This document shows positions 1-8,320 of a stretch of DNA of 64,000 bases, piece after piece. The stretch comes from Novosphingobium profundi (GTDB lineage Bacteria; Pseudomonadota; Alphaproteobacteria; Sphingomonadales; Sphingomonadaceae): contig NZ_JAIVLF010000003.1 in assembly GCF_020524485.1 (NCBI RefSeq), positions 124,001-188,000 on the forward strand, in the 5' to 3' direction. Both the position numbers and the translations under genes were made by a program. The notes under the pieces are model-generated. The model did not search any database. It was not told where the DNA came from and worked only from the letters and a program-made list of their open reading frames with translations. Numbering within the stretch: the first letter of the stretch is position 1; the number at the start of each line of letters is the position of its first letter.

Positions 1-34
1 AGATGATGCGCCGCACGCCACCTTCGGAGGTTTC

Positions 35-1225
35 ATGACAAAGGCCCTTGCCTTCGCCCCGCTGATCTTCCTGCTTTCCGCCTGCGCCACGGTCTCTGGC
101 GGCACCACGCCGCCGCAGCGCCGGCACCAGGATTTCACGGTACTGGATACGCACATTGATACGCCGGTTCATTTTGCGCGGCCCGGCTGGCACTTCGGCG
201 ACAGGCACGATCTGGCCACCGACCTCGACCAGATCGACCTGCCGCGCATGCATGAAGGCGGCCTCGACGGTGGGTTCTTTGCAATCTTCACCCCGCAGGG
301 GCCTCTCGATCCGGCTGGTTACGCCACGGCGCTGGCCTCCGCACGCAAGCGCTCAGATGAAATCGACAGCATGTTGACGCAATATACCGACCAGATCGGT
401 CAGGCCCTGACGCCCGCCGATGCCTTTCGGCTGGATGGCAACGGCCGGTTCTTTGCATTTCGCAGCATCGAAAACAGCTATCCGCTGGGCACGGACCTTT
501 CCCTGCTTCGCGAATTCTTCGACAAGGGAGTGCGCCTGGCTGGCCCGGTGCACAGCCAGAACAACCAGTTCGCCGATTCGTCCACCGATACGCCGCGCTG
601 GAACGGGCTGAGCCCCCTTGGCCGGCAATGGGTGAAGGAGATGAACCGCCTGGGCATCGTCATCGATGCCAGCCACGCCTCGAATGCGGCGCTCGACCAG
701 ATGCTGGAACTGTCCAACGCCCCGATCCTGCTGTCGCACAGCACCGCGCGCGCCGCCTTTGACCATCCCCGCAATCTGGACGACGCGCATATCCGCAAGG
801 TCGCCGCCAAGGGAGGCGCGATCTGCGTTTCCACCATCTACCTTTCGGCCATCAACCTTGCCGACGACCGCGCACGTCTCTGGGACGAATCCGAGCGCCT
901 TGCCGAAATGACGCCGGAACAGCAGGCCGATGTTGCCCGCAAGTGGCGCAAGCTCGATAAAACGCAGCCATTGTGGCAAGCCGATTTCGACGATTTCATG
1001 CAAATGATGCTGCATGTCATCAAGGTGGCCGGGGTCGAGCACGTTTGCGTCGGCGCGGACTGGGACGGCGGCGGCGGATTGCCCGGCCTGGAAGATGCCA
1101 CCAGCCTGCCTAAGATCACGCAAGGTCTGCGCGATGCCGGCTACAGCGACAAGGATATCGAGAAGATCTGGAGCGGCAATGTCCTGCGTGTGCTCAAGGC
1201 TGCCCAAGACACTGCGGTGCGCTAG
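35..1225 (+). CDS. Membrane dipeptidase (M19 / renal dipeptidase family), lipoprotein
   Basis: Zinc-dependent dipeptidase of peptidase family M19, 396 aa. The family hydrolyses dipeptides and tolerates a D-residue at the C-terminal position. The N-terminus is a lipoprotein signal with lipobox LSAC (Cys17), so it is probably anchored in an envelope membrane facing the periplasm. Metal-ligand motifs are visible: DTHID (His40, Asp42), the Glu of RSIEN, and His residues in DASHAS and LLSHS. The start is supported by a GGAGG 6-7 bases upstream of the ATG. It converges with the threonine aldolase-like gene 9 bases away. Neighbours suggest a role in peptide scavenging (inference). The upstream partner, if any, lies outside the window. 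Confidence 0.93.
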   Translation: MTKALAFAPLIFLLSACATVSGGTTPPQRRHQDFTVLDTHIDTPVHFARPGWHFGDRHDLATDLDQIDLPRMHEGGLDGGFFAIFTPQGPLDPAGYATALASARKRSDEIDSMLTQYTDQIGQALTPADAFRLDGNGRFFAFRSIENSYPLGTDLSLLREFFDKGVRLAGPVHSQNNQFADSSTDTPRWNGLSPLGRQWVKEMNRLGIVIDASHASNAALDQMLELSNAPILLSHSTARAAFDHPRNLDDAHIRKVAAKGGAICVSTIYLSAINLADDRARLWDESERLAEMTPEQQADVARKWRKLDKTQPLWQADFDDFMQMMLHVIKVAGVEHVCVGADWDGGGGLPGLEDATSLPKITQGLRDAGYSDKDIEKIWSGNVLRVLKAAQDTAVR

Positions 1226-1234
1226 GGCCTGCGC

Positions 1235-2296
1235 TTACGCGCAGACCCGGGAGCGCTGCTCTGCGCACAGCGTACGGATGTCGGCGGCAAGGGCTTCAAC
1301 GCGGCCGATGTCTGCATCCCAGGCAAACATGAAGCGGGCCGCACCGCCGATGAAGGTGTAAAAGCGCCAGCCACGGGCGCGAAGGCCTTCCAGCACGGCG
1401 TCGGGTGCCTGCACGAACACAGCGTTGGCCTCCACCGGGAAAACGAAGGCGATTTCCTCCAGTCCCACCAGCCCCTCGGCCAGCGTCGCGGCGCTGCGAT
1501 TGGCGTGGGCCGCATTGGACAGCCATGCGCCACTCTCGATCATGCCGATCCATGGCGCCGCCAGAAAGCGCATCTTGGAGGCCAGCTGTCCTGCCTGCTT
1601 GCAACGATAGTCAAAGTCTTCGGAAAGAGTGCGATCGAAAAACAGAACGGCCTCGCCAACCGCCATGCCGTTCTTGGTGCCGCCAAAGCACAACACGTCC
1701 ACACCCGTCTGCCAGGTCATCTCCGCAGGTGTGCATCCCAATGCGGCACAGGCATTGGCAAAGCGGGCGCCATCCATGTGCAAACGCAGGCCAAGGTCGC
1801 GGCATACCGCCGCAATCGCCCGAATTTCCGCCAGGGTATAGACTTGACCTGTTTCCGTTGGCTGGGTGATCGTTACCGCCCGCGCTTTTGGAAAGTGAAT
1901 ATCCGACCGGCTGGTTGCCACTGCCCGGATCGCATCGGGCGTAAGCTTGGCATCCTCGGTTGGTGCAACCAGCAGCTTGGAACCGTTGGAAAAGAATTCA
2001 GGTGCCCCGCATTCGTCGGTTTCGACGTGCGCGAACCGGGAACAGATGACGCTGTGATAGGATTGGCACAGCGATGCCAGCGCCAATGAATTCGCAGCCG
2101 TCCCGTTGAAGCAGAAATAGACGTCGCAATCCGTAGCGAACAGTTCGCGCATCGCCTCTGCCGCGCGCATCGTCCAGGCATCTTCGCCATAGGCGGCCAC
2201 GTGTCCGACATTGGCCGCGGCCATGGCCGCGCCAGCCTCCGGGCAGATACCGGCATAATTGTCACTGGCAAATTGCTGCAGATGCGCGTCAGTCAT
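1235..2296 (-). CDS. Low-specificity threonine aldolase-like PLP enzyme
   Basis: Fold-type I PLP enzyme of the threonine aldolase / beta-eliminating lyase family, 353 aa, a normal length. The family cleaves threonine and related beta-hydroxy amino acids to glycine and an aldehyde. The PLP lysine is in GGTKNG (Lys208) and the pyridine-binding Asp in MDGAR (Asp175); the N-terminal FASDNYAG matches the family start. The open frame continues upstream to 2467, but the ATG at 2296 has an AAGGACAAGAGC ribosome-binding region and begins the conserved part, so it is preferred. It is the last gene of the minus-strand operon running from 7569. Substrate stereochemistry (L or D) cannot be read from the sequence. 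Confidence 0.92.
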   Translation of the reverse strand: MTDAHLQQFASDNYAGICPEAGAAMAAANVGHVAAYGEDAWTMRAAEAMRELFATDCDVYFCFNGTAANSLALASLCQSYHSVICSRFAHVETDECGAPEFFSNGSKLLVAPTEDAKLTPDAIRAVATSRSDIHFPKARAVTITQPTETGQVYTLAEIRAIAAVCRDLGLRLHMDGARFANACAALGCTPAEMTWQTGVDVLCFGGTKNGMAVGEAVLFFDRTLSEDFDYRCKQAGQLASKMRFLAAPWIGMIESGAWLSNAAHANRSAATLAEGLVGLEEIAFVFPVEANAVFVQAPDAVLEGLRARGWRFYTFIGGAARFMFAWDADIGRVEALAADIRTLCAEQRSRVCA

Positions 2297-2467
2297 GCTC
2301 TTGTCCTTTCCTTGGTCTTTTGGATCAAGCGCCGGACGCGATTCGTGTGACGTGAACCCGAGGTTGCCGGTTCGGCCACATCCCTTCGCTGAAGCGAAGG
2401 CACCACCTTGCTCGGGAGCAGGTTGGTGCCGGACCGCAAGGTCCGACTCTTGATGCTGTAACTGCAA

Positions 2468-2677
2468 TTAGCGACATGCCCGGCCGCTCGCAAGAACGCG
2501 GGACACATCATTGGCAATCAGCAAGGTGCTGGCGATCACGCCCACCGTGGCCACCACAGCCCCGGCAAAGATATTGATCGCCAACAGCGAAGCAGCCCAG
2601 CAAACGAGACCCCCGGCAATCAGGCGGCGGCGCGAATAGCGGTCAATCAGGCGCCCTGCCCGTTTCCTGGTCCGCAT
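2468..2677 (-). CDS. Small predicted membrane protein (69 aa), unknown
   Basis: I do not recognise this protein. It has a basic N-terminus (MRTRKRAGRLIDRYSRRR) followed by a long hydrophobic stretch that could form one or two membrane helices, then a short polar tail. The start overlaps the end of the serine hydrolase gene by 35 bases, and GCAGG sits just before the ATG. Base composition resembles its neighbours. It lies in the operon between serine hydrolase and threonine aldolase, separated from the latter by about 170 bases. It could be a chance frame, but the hydrophobic pattern and operon position favour a real small gene. Confidence 0.45.
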   Translation of the reverse strand: MRTRKRAGRLIDRYSRRRLIAGGLVCWAASLLAINIFAGAVVATVGVIASTLLIANDVSRVLASGRACR

Positions 2678-4238
2678 CCTGCGGCACCGGCCTGAACAGC
2701 AGATCGTGATAATCGAAACTGAAATCGGCCAGCGGGGATACCGCTTTCAGGGTTATTCGCTCAACCTTGCCATCGGCATCCAGAGCGAACGTCACATAGG
2801 CCGGTTCGATCGTCTGATCGGTGAATCGGGTGACGAAACTATCATACTGCCAGTGTTCAAGGCGCCCCTGCATGCGCGGCGTAGAGAGGAAATCGATACT
2901 CAGCCCGCCATCGCCCTGCTCGATCCGGATATCGCCGTACCAGTCATCATGGTACAGTCCGGCATAACGCTGCAATGGAAGTGACGGTCCTGCATCGGCC
3001 GGCTTGGCCTGTTCCTGCGCCAGCGCCACCGCGGCCTTTTCCCGGCGCGCCTTGTAGTCGGCGGCAAATCTGGCGGGCCAGTCTGCCGATGGCAGATCCA
3101 GGTAGTGATCCAATAGATCGTACATCAGCCCGAACAGGACTTCACTGTCCTCGCTGTTGATCTCGACCGAAAACCCCACATCCTTTTCAGGCAACAGGAC
3201 AACGATGCTCTGAAAACCAAGTACGCCGCCGGCGTGCCAGACCACTTTGGCACCGCGATAGTCGCGCACTTCCCAGCCAAGGGCATATGTATCGAAATTG
3301 GGACGCGTGAGCTGCAATGCAGGGGAAACAGGTGCAATCGGCTGGATCACCTCAGGCGTCCACATCGCTTCGTGCTGCGCCTCGCTGAACAGGCGGGTGC
3401 CATCTGGCAATTTGCCATGGGCCAGTTGCAGCCGCAGCCACTTGGCCATGTCGCTGGCACTGATGGCAAGGCCTCCGGCGGGGGCAGCCGCCCGGCCCAA
3501 CTCGTCGCGCTCATCCAGCCTAGACAACGGCCCCAGGCCGCGTACCGGCTGCTGCGTGCGCGCATGAGGATAGGCGCGGTTCGCAATGCGGAAGCGGCGG
3601 TCGTTGTCGGTCGTGGAATCGATCATGGCCGCCGGTTGCAGCACATGGTCGCGGACGTAGTCTTCCCAGGGCTGGCCGGATACCGCCTCGACCAGTTGCC
3701 CCGCCACTGCGTAAAGCACATTGTCGTAGGCATACCCACTGCGAAAGCTCGTGGCGGGCTTGAGGTAGCGCAGACGGCGCACCAGTTCCGCGCGCGAAAC
3801 CTTGCCGCGCGGCACAAACAGCAAATCGCCCTGCCCGAGCCCCAGACCACTGCGATGCACCAGCAGATCGCGGATGGTCATCTCACCGGTGACCCAGTGG
3901 TCGTACATCCGGAAATAGGGAAGGTGATCGATGACCTTGTCGTCCCAGGAAATCCTGCCGGCATCCACCAGCGTCGCCAATGCCGCCGTAGTGAACGCCT
4001 TGCCGGTGGATCCTGTCGGGAAGATCGTATGGACATCCACGGTCCCACCGCCGACCCGCCGATGGCCAAATCCCCGCACCATCGTGGCCTTGCCATTTTC
4101 GACAATGGCAATTGCCATTCCCGGCACGCCCGCCTGCGCGCGCACCGCGTCTGCCTTTTCGGCAAAACCGGGCGGCGGTGCGGCCAGAGCCACACCCGGA
4201 CAAAGCGCAATCAACAGCAGGGCAGTCAGTCGCTTCAT
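2643..4238 (-). CDS. Secreted serine hydrolase, beta-lactamase / D-aminopeptidase fold
   Basis: Penicillin-binding-protein-like serine hydrolase (class C beta-lactamase superfamily, which includes D-aminopeptidases, D,D-peptidases and esterases), 531 aa. A signal peptide ends near ALAA (residues 17-20), so it is exported. Active-site motifs: STGK (Ser77, Lys80), YDN (Tyr171), and WHAGG as the third motif. Residues after about 390 form a beta-rich C-terminal domain of the kind found in esterase/D-aminopeptidase relatives. The ATG at 4238 makes an ATGA overlap with the stop of the DgcN-like gene, so it is preferred over the ATG 9 bases upstream. Operon context with DgcN and a dipeptidase suggests a D-peptide substrate (inference); antibiotic hydrolysis is less likely. 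Confidence 0.9.
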   Translation of the reverse strand: MKRLTALLLIALCPGVALAAPPPGFAEKADAVRAQAGVPGMAIAIVENGKATMVRGFGHRRVGGGTVDVHTIFPTGSTGKAFTTAALATLVDAGRISWDDKVIDHLPYFRMYDHWVTGEMTIRDLLVHRSGLGLGQGDLLFVPRGKVSRAELVRRLRYLKPATSFRSGYAYDNVLYAVAGQLVEAVSGQPWEDYVRDHVLQPAAMIDSTTDNDRRFRIANRAYPHARTQQPVRGLGPLSRLDERDELGRAAAPAGGLAISASDMAKWLRLQLAHGKLPDGTRLFSEAQHEAMWTPEVIQPIAPVSPALQLTRPNFDTYALGWEVRDYRGAKVVWHAGGVLGFQSIVVLLPEKDVGFSVEINSEDSEVLFGLMYDLLDHYLDLPSADWPARFAADYKARREKAAVALAQEQAKPADAGPSLPLQRYAGLYHDDWYGDIRIEQGDGGLSIDFLSTPRMQGRLEHWQYDSFVTRFTDQTIEPAYVTFALDADGKVERITLKAVSPLADFSFDYHDLLFRPVPQDADQETGRAPD

Positions 4239-5296
4239 GACTGGCACGCGTCGAGCAGTCGTTCAAATGCCACCCCGCCCCGGATCGGGTCCGCAGCGGG
4301 GATACCCAGCCGCATCGACACGGCCTCGATTTCGCGCAATGCCTCGCTTTCATCCATACCGCTGGTGTTTAGCGAAACGCCGGAACAACGGATAGCCGGG
4401 CTGGTGAGCTGCCCCAGCGCGACGGTCCGCGCGATCACCTCCTCGATGCTTGGCAGGCTGTACGATGCATTGCCCAGTATGTGCGTGCGGCCGGGCTGGT
4501 GGCAAACGATGAAGCTGTCGGGCTGGCTGCCGTGCAGCAAGCCAAGCGAGACCGGGGCATAGGCAGGATGGAACAGCGATCCCTGCCCTTCGATCACATC
4601 GAAATGGCCATCGGGTGCCGCCGGGCTCAACATCTCGGCGGCGCCGGCCACGAAGTCCGCGACAACCGCATCGATCGGAATGCCGCTGCCCGAGATCATG
4701 ATACCCGTCTGACCGGTCGCCCGGAAATCAGCGTCGACTCCGCGTTTTTGCAAGGCCCTTGCCACCGCCAGCGCGGTGTACTTTTTGCCCAGGGCGCAAT
4801 CAGTGCCGACGGTAAGGATGCGCCGTCCTGTTCGCCGCGCGCCCGTTCCCACGCGCAAACCGGCAGGCGGGCATCGCACGTCCACCAGACGACGCCCGGC
4901 CGTTTGCGCGGCTTCGCCAAGACCGGGCAGATCGGTCAGGCGCGCGTGCATGCCCGAAACGATGTCCAGCCCCGCATCAAGCGCTTCGAACAATGTCGGC
5001 ATCCAGGCCAGCGGGATTATCCCACCCGCATTCGCGACACCGATAAGCAGTGCCTTCGCGCCCCGTTCGGCGGCCTCACGCGGCGTCAGAAAATCGAGTC
5101 CGGTGGTCACCGTGGCCTCGGGTAGCGCGAATTCGCCGACGACATTGTCACCGGCCCAGTCCCGCAGACCGAAAGCCGTCTTGGCAAAGCCGGCATCAGT
5201 CGCATCGCCTAAGAACAAGAGATAGGGCCTCGGCAACGCCAGCACGTCGTTTTCCTCGGCTCGCGGACGTGGCCGCTCCGTCTTCGTGACCATCAT
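4235..5296 (-). CDS. DUF1611 protein, DgcN-like D-glutamate N-acetyltransferase
   Basis: DUF1611 family protein, 353 aa. Characterised marine relatives (DgcN) acetylate D-glutamate to N-acetyl-D-glutamate, which the enolase-superfamily racemase DgcA converts to the L form. Visible: an N-terminal Rossmann-like half (to about residue 150) and a C-terminal P-loop-like half with GTDCALGKKYT (164-174) and the conserved HILGNASYSLPS stretch. The start ATG overlaps the TonB receptor stop as TGATG, with AGGA upstream; a second ATG follows immediately. The stop overlaps the next gene as ATGA, so the three are translationally coupled. No DgcA-like racemase is in the window; it may lie left of base 1. 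Family assignment is firm, exact substrate is inferred. Confidence 0.82.
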   Translation of the reverse strand: MMVTKTERPRPRAEENDVLALPRPYLLFLGDATDAGFAKTAFGLRDWAGDNVVGEFALPEATVTTGLDFLTPREAAERGAKALLIGVANAGGIIPLAWMPTLFEALDAGLDIVSGMHARLTDLPGLGEAAQTAGRRLVDVRCPPAGLRVGTGARRTGRRILTVGTDCALGKKYTALAVARALQKRGVDADFRATGQTGIMISGSGIPIDAVVADFVAGAAEMLSPAAPDGHFDVIEGQGSLFHPAYAPVSLGLLHGSQPDSFIVCHQPGRTHILGNASYSLPSIEEVIARTVALGQLTSPAIRCSGVSLNTSGMDESEALREIEAVSMRLGIPAADPIRGGVAFERLLDACQS

Positions 5297-7569
5297 CAGA
5301 TTCCTGCCGTCAGCGACAGGCCAAAGGTCCGCGGACGGTTGATCCCGGTTCCAATCGCCGCATTGGGATAGTACGGCAGACCGCTCGAATACTGACTGAG
5401 TACCGAGGTGACACCGCGCACATCGCCAAGGTTCTTCACATAGGCCTGAAGCGAGAAGCGTCCGAAATCGATGCCCGCACGCAGATCGACGACGGCGTAA
5501 GCAGGCACCCGCGGGAAATGCCCGTAGAGCGCAAGGTAGGTCGCGTCGTAGTTGCCACTCTGCTTGGAAAGGGACCGGATGCTGCCGCCGATCGAAGCCG
5601 TGACAGCCTCGCCGATCGACCATTCATAGTCGGAATTCACGCCGATCGAGAACTTGGGGGTGTAAGGCAACACATCGCCCTTCACCGCACCAAGGGTAAT
5701 CGGATCAGTGTCACCCGCCAGCATAGCCCGGGTATAGGCGCCGTTGACCGTGGTGGTGAAGCCGCGAACCGGGCGCAGCGTGACCGTCAGTTCCGCTCCG
5801 TCGATGTCTGCGGATGTGCCGTTGATGTTGACCCCGAAATTGTTGACGACGGCAAGCAGCTGAATATCGCTCCAATCGATGTGATAGATGGCCGCTTCGA
5901 TCCCGAAGGAACGGTCGAGCGTCTCGGCCTTGACGCCAATTTCATAGCTGGTGACGGTATCGGGATCGAACGTGGCCGGGAACCCTTCGCCCGCCCCCGG
6001 CGGCACAACGTTCGGTCCGCCGGGACGGTAACCCTTGGCAACGCGCGCATAAAGCGAGGCGTGTTCGCTGAAACGGTATTTGGGAGCAACCGAATAGGTA
6101 AACACGTTATCCGAGGACGTCCCCGCATAAGGTGTCGTCGCCCCCAGCAAACCAAACCCGGTGTTCAATGACGTCTGGTTGTTGTGGCTGTAACGCCCGC
6201 CTAGGTCGAGATCGAGATGTTCGCCGAAATGCAGCGTCATATTGCCGAAACCGGCGTATTCCTCGTACTTGGAGATCGTGGCCGCACCACCGAGTCCGCC
6301 CAGGTCCTCGATGTAGGTCTGGGGGGTCAACGTTCCCGGCGCAACCGGGACGAACACCTGATCAATCAGCGCCTTTTCGTGGGTATAGTACCCGCCGATC
6401 AGCCACTCGATCTTGTCGTTGGGCGCGGACGCAAGGCGAACCTCCTGCGTCCATTTGCGGTTGTTGGTCAATTGCCGCAGGTAGGTCTCGTTGCCGTAGT
6501 CCGGCAACCCAAATGCCGGCGCATAGACGCCGATGACGTTATTGATGTACACCGTCTGGTCATCACGCCGCCTCTGATGCTGCGTACTACGGCTGGTCGA
6601 AGACGTCAGCGTGGCGAAACCCAGGTCATAATCGGCCTGCAGGTTGTAAACCCGGTAGTCCACATCGCTGTAGGATGGCACGAACTGCGAGTATGTCAGG
6701 CCGCCATACAACGGCTTGAGCGTCGCCCCGTCGGCTTCAATCGTCGTAGGCCCATCGACATCGATGTTCTGAATCAGTGCAGTGGCACGCACCGTAAGAG
6801 CGTCAGTCGGCATCCACTGCAGCGAAGCGCGGCCACCATAGCTGCGGTAATCATTGATATTGCTTTCGACATCGGACCCGCCGGTGCCGATGGAATCGAT
6901 GAATCCGCCCTGCATGCGGTAGCTGCCCGATGCACGAAAGGCGAGCGTTGGCGACAGCGGGACGTTGACCATGAGGTTGCCCTGGTACGACGGATCGCCA
7001 TGCCGGGTCAGCTCGCCCGAGATGCGCCCGCGCGCCTCAAACACACCGGCATCCGGCTCGTTGGTGACATACTTGACCAGACCGCCAAGCGAACTTGCGC
7101 CGTAAAGGGTGCCCTGAGGGCCGCGAAGGACCTCGATTCTGGCGATGTCGAACGTGTCGAAATCACCCGCGAGTTCCGCGCCGTTAGCAAGACCGCTGCT
7201 TGAACCGAAAGGCGTCTCGTCCATGTAAACTGCGACAGTCGAGGCGACACCGCCTGTATTCACTCCGCGTAAGACGAGCCGCCCCTGCCCCGGCGTCGAC
7301 TGGACAAGCTGGAGGCTCGGGACATTGCCGAGATAGTCGCCGATGTTGGTGATGTTCTGCTTTTCAATGGTCTCCTCCGAGACCACGGAGATTGACTGGG
7401 GCACGTCGATCAGCGTCTGCTCGCGCTTTTGCGCCGTGACGACGATCTCCTTGGCAGCCTCATCCAACCGCACAGTCGGCGCGCCAGACTGTCCATGCGC
7501 AGGCATTCCGCCAAGCGCGAGCACTGTAGCAGCGGACGACATCAGAAGTGTGTTGCGCAATGAGACCAT
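5296..7569 (-). CDS. TonB-dependent receptor
   Basis: Outer-membrane TonB-dependent transporter, 757 aa, full length. A signal peptide ends near AHGQ (about residue 27). A TonB-box region with the sphingomonad-typical EIVVTAQKREQ follows, then a plug domain (about 50-170) with SISVVSEE and VLRGPQGTLYGA. The 22-strand barrel ends in GLSLTAGI rather than an aromatic residue. It heads a tightly coupled operon with DgcN-like, serine hydrolase and threonine aldolase-like genes, so a peptide or peptidoglycan-derived ligand is plausible, although this receptor class also imports siderophores and glycans. GGGGGAG precedes the ATG. Two direct repeats lie 43-70 bases upstream. Confidence 0.93.
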   Translation of the reverse strand: MVSLRNTLLMSSAATVLALGGMPAHGQSGAPTVRLDEAAKEIVVTAQKREQTLIDVPQSISVVSEETIEKQNITNIGDYLGNVPSLQLVQSTPGQGRLVLRGVNTGGVASTVAVYMDETPFGSSSGLANGAELAGDFDTFDIARIEVLRGPQGTLYGASSLGGLVKYVTNEPDAGVFEARGRISGELTRHGDPSYQGNLMVNVPLSPTLAFRASGSYRMQGGFIDSIGTGGSDVESNINDYRSYGGRASLQWMPTDALTVRATALIQNIDVDGPTTIEADGATLKPLYGGLTYSQFVPSYSDVDYRVYNLQADYDLGFATLTSSTSRSTQHQRRRDDQTVYINNVIGVYAPAFGLPDYGNETYLRQLTNNRKWTQEVRLASAPNDKIEWLIGGYYTHEKALIDQVFVPVAPGTLTPQTYIEDLGGLGGAATISKYEEYAGFGNMTLHFGEHLDLDLGGRYSHNNQTSLNTGFGLLGATTPYAGTSSDNVFTYSVAPKYRFSEHASLYARVAKGYRPGGPNVVPPGAGEGFPATFDPDTVTSYEIGVKAETLDRSFGIEAAIYHIDWSDIQLLAVVNNFGVNINGTSADIDGAELTVTLRPVRGFTTTVNGAYTRAMLAGDTDPITLGAVKGDVLPYTPKFSIGVNSDYEWSIGEAVTASIGGSIRSLSKQSGNYDATYLALYGHFPRVPAYAVVDLRAGIDFGRFSLQAYVKNLGDVRGVTSVLSQYSSGLPYYPNAAIGTGINRPRTFGLSLTAGI

Positions 7570-7611
7570 GAGAGCTCCCCCGGGTGAATGAAGTACAATA
7601 GATCAATTGCA

Positions 7612-7639
7612 ATCCCAATTAGGACTGTATGATCCCAAT
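7612..7639 (-). promoter_or_regulatory. Direct repeat upstream of TonB receptor operon, candidate operator
   Basis: ATCCCAAT occurs at 7612-7619 and again at 7632-7639, exactly 20 bases apart, about two helical turns, so both copies lie on one face of DNA. They are 43-70 bases upstream of the receptor ATG in an AT-richer patch, where an operator or activator site would be expected. No specific regulator is recognised. Binding is inferred from geometry only. Confidence 0.35.
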
Positions 7640-7840
7640 CAGAGAAATGTCAACACGAATGCGCGTCGATGGGCTAAAGGCGAAAGCACGATCCGCACCC
7701 TGCCTCGAACCACGCCACCAAGGCCCTGATTTGGCAGAGGAGACCTTCCACGCGGGCACTCTTGTGCCCCAGGAGATACCGCACAAATCAAGCGGCCTTG
7801 ATCGCGCTGAAAAGAATGGACTTTCATGCCAGAAGCGAGC

Positions 7841-8065
7841 TCAGAGACGCCGCTTCTTGCCCTCGAAGCCGTCCTTGATGCAGTCGATCCAGCCGACGAT
7901 TTCCCGCTTGCTCCAGCGCGAGGCGAACGGGGACAGCTTATAGGTCCTGGGGAATGTCCCCCGTCCAATCAGCCGATAGATCGTAAGACTCCCCTCGGGA
8001 CCGTTGGCGCGCCAGGAAACGCCCCATCCCAGTTGCTCGCAAACCTGCTCGGTGAGGGGAACCGG
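7841..8065 (-). pseudogene. AlpA-like phage/island transcriptional regulator remnant
   Basis: A 74-codon open stretch on the minus strand between two stops ends with TIYRLIGRGTFPR, then KLSPFASRW and a tryptophan-containing C-terminal helix (WSKREIVGWI). This matches the AlpA family of MerR-like excision regulators (IYR-x-x-x-x-G-x-FP, then K-L-x-x-R-x-x-x-W, then W-I). There is no ATG, GTG or TTG before the conserved part; a TGA lies directly upstream, and the region before IYRL carries about 8-10 residues more than usual. It therefore looks like a decayed gene, or one whose start was lost by a frameshift. AlpA genes mark prophages and integrative islands, but no integrase is visible in the window. 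Confidence 0.5.
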
Positions 8066-8154
8066 TCAGTCCGCTCCTAGACGCTCCAGATTAGCCCTCG
8101 AGCGACCAACTTGGGCGCAAAGAGGAAAGAGGGCACCACCATGTCGCAACGACC

Positions 8155-8196
8155 GGCCCTCTCCGATTCCGGGAGCGCGAGGGCGATGGCCCTCGC
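8155..8196. repeat. REP-like hairpin, singlet copy (GCGAGGGC-GATG-GCCCTCGC)
   Basis: A perfect 8-base stem with loop GATG occupies 8177-8196. The 22 bases before it (GGCCCTCTCCGATTCCGGGAGC) are nearly identical to those before the hairpin at 21958-21977, so the two are related copies. The core GAGGGCGATGGCCCTC recurs with small changes at 39302 and 52870. The 7570-8320 gap otherwise holds only the direct repeats and the AlpA remnant; I see no other gene there. Confidence 0.7.
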
Positions 8197-8320
8197 ATGG
8201 GCTTTGCCTTCCTTTCTTCGATGGCCGTTTGCGGAGGTTCGAACCTCCAACTTCCTCTAGGTTGACCTCAGGCGGGTGAGTTGCAAATCCGGTTCCGGGG
8301 CAAGCAAGTACGGGGACGGC

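Noticed and set aside
8233..8248. GGAGGTTCGAACCTCC looks like a tRNA T arm
   Set aside because: The symmetric pairing leaves a 6-base loop and there is no acceptor, D or anticodon arm around it; probably only a palindrome.
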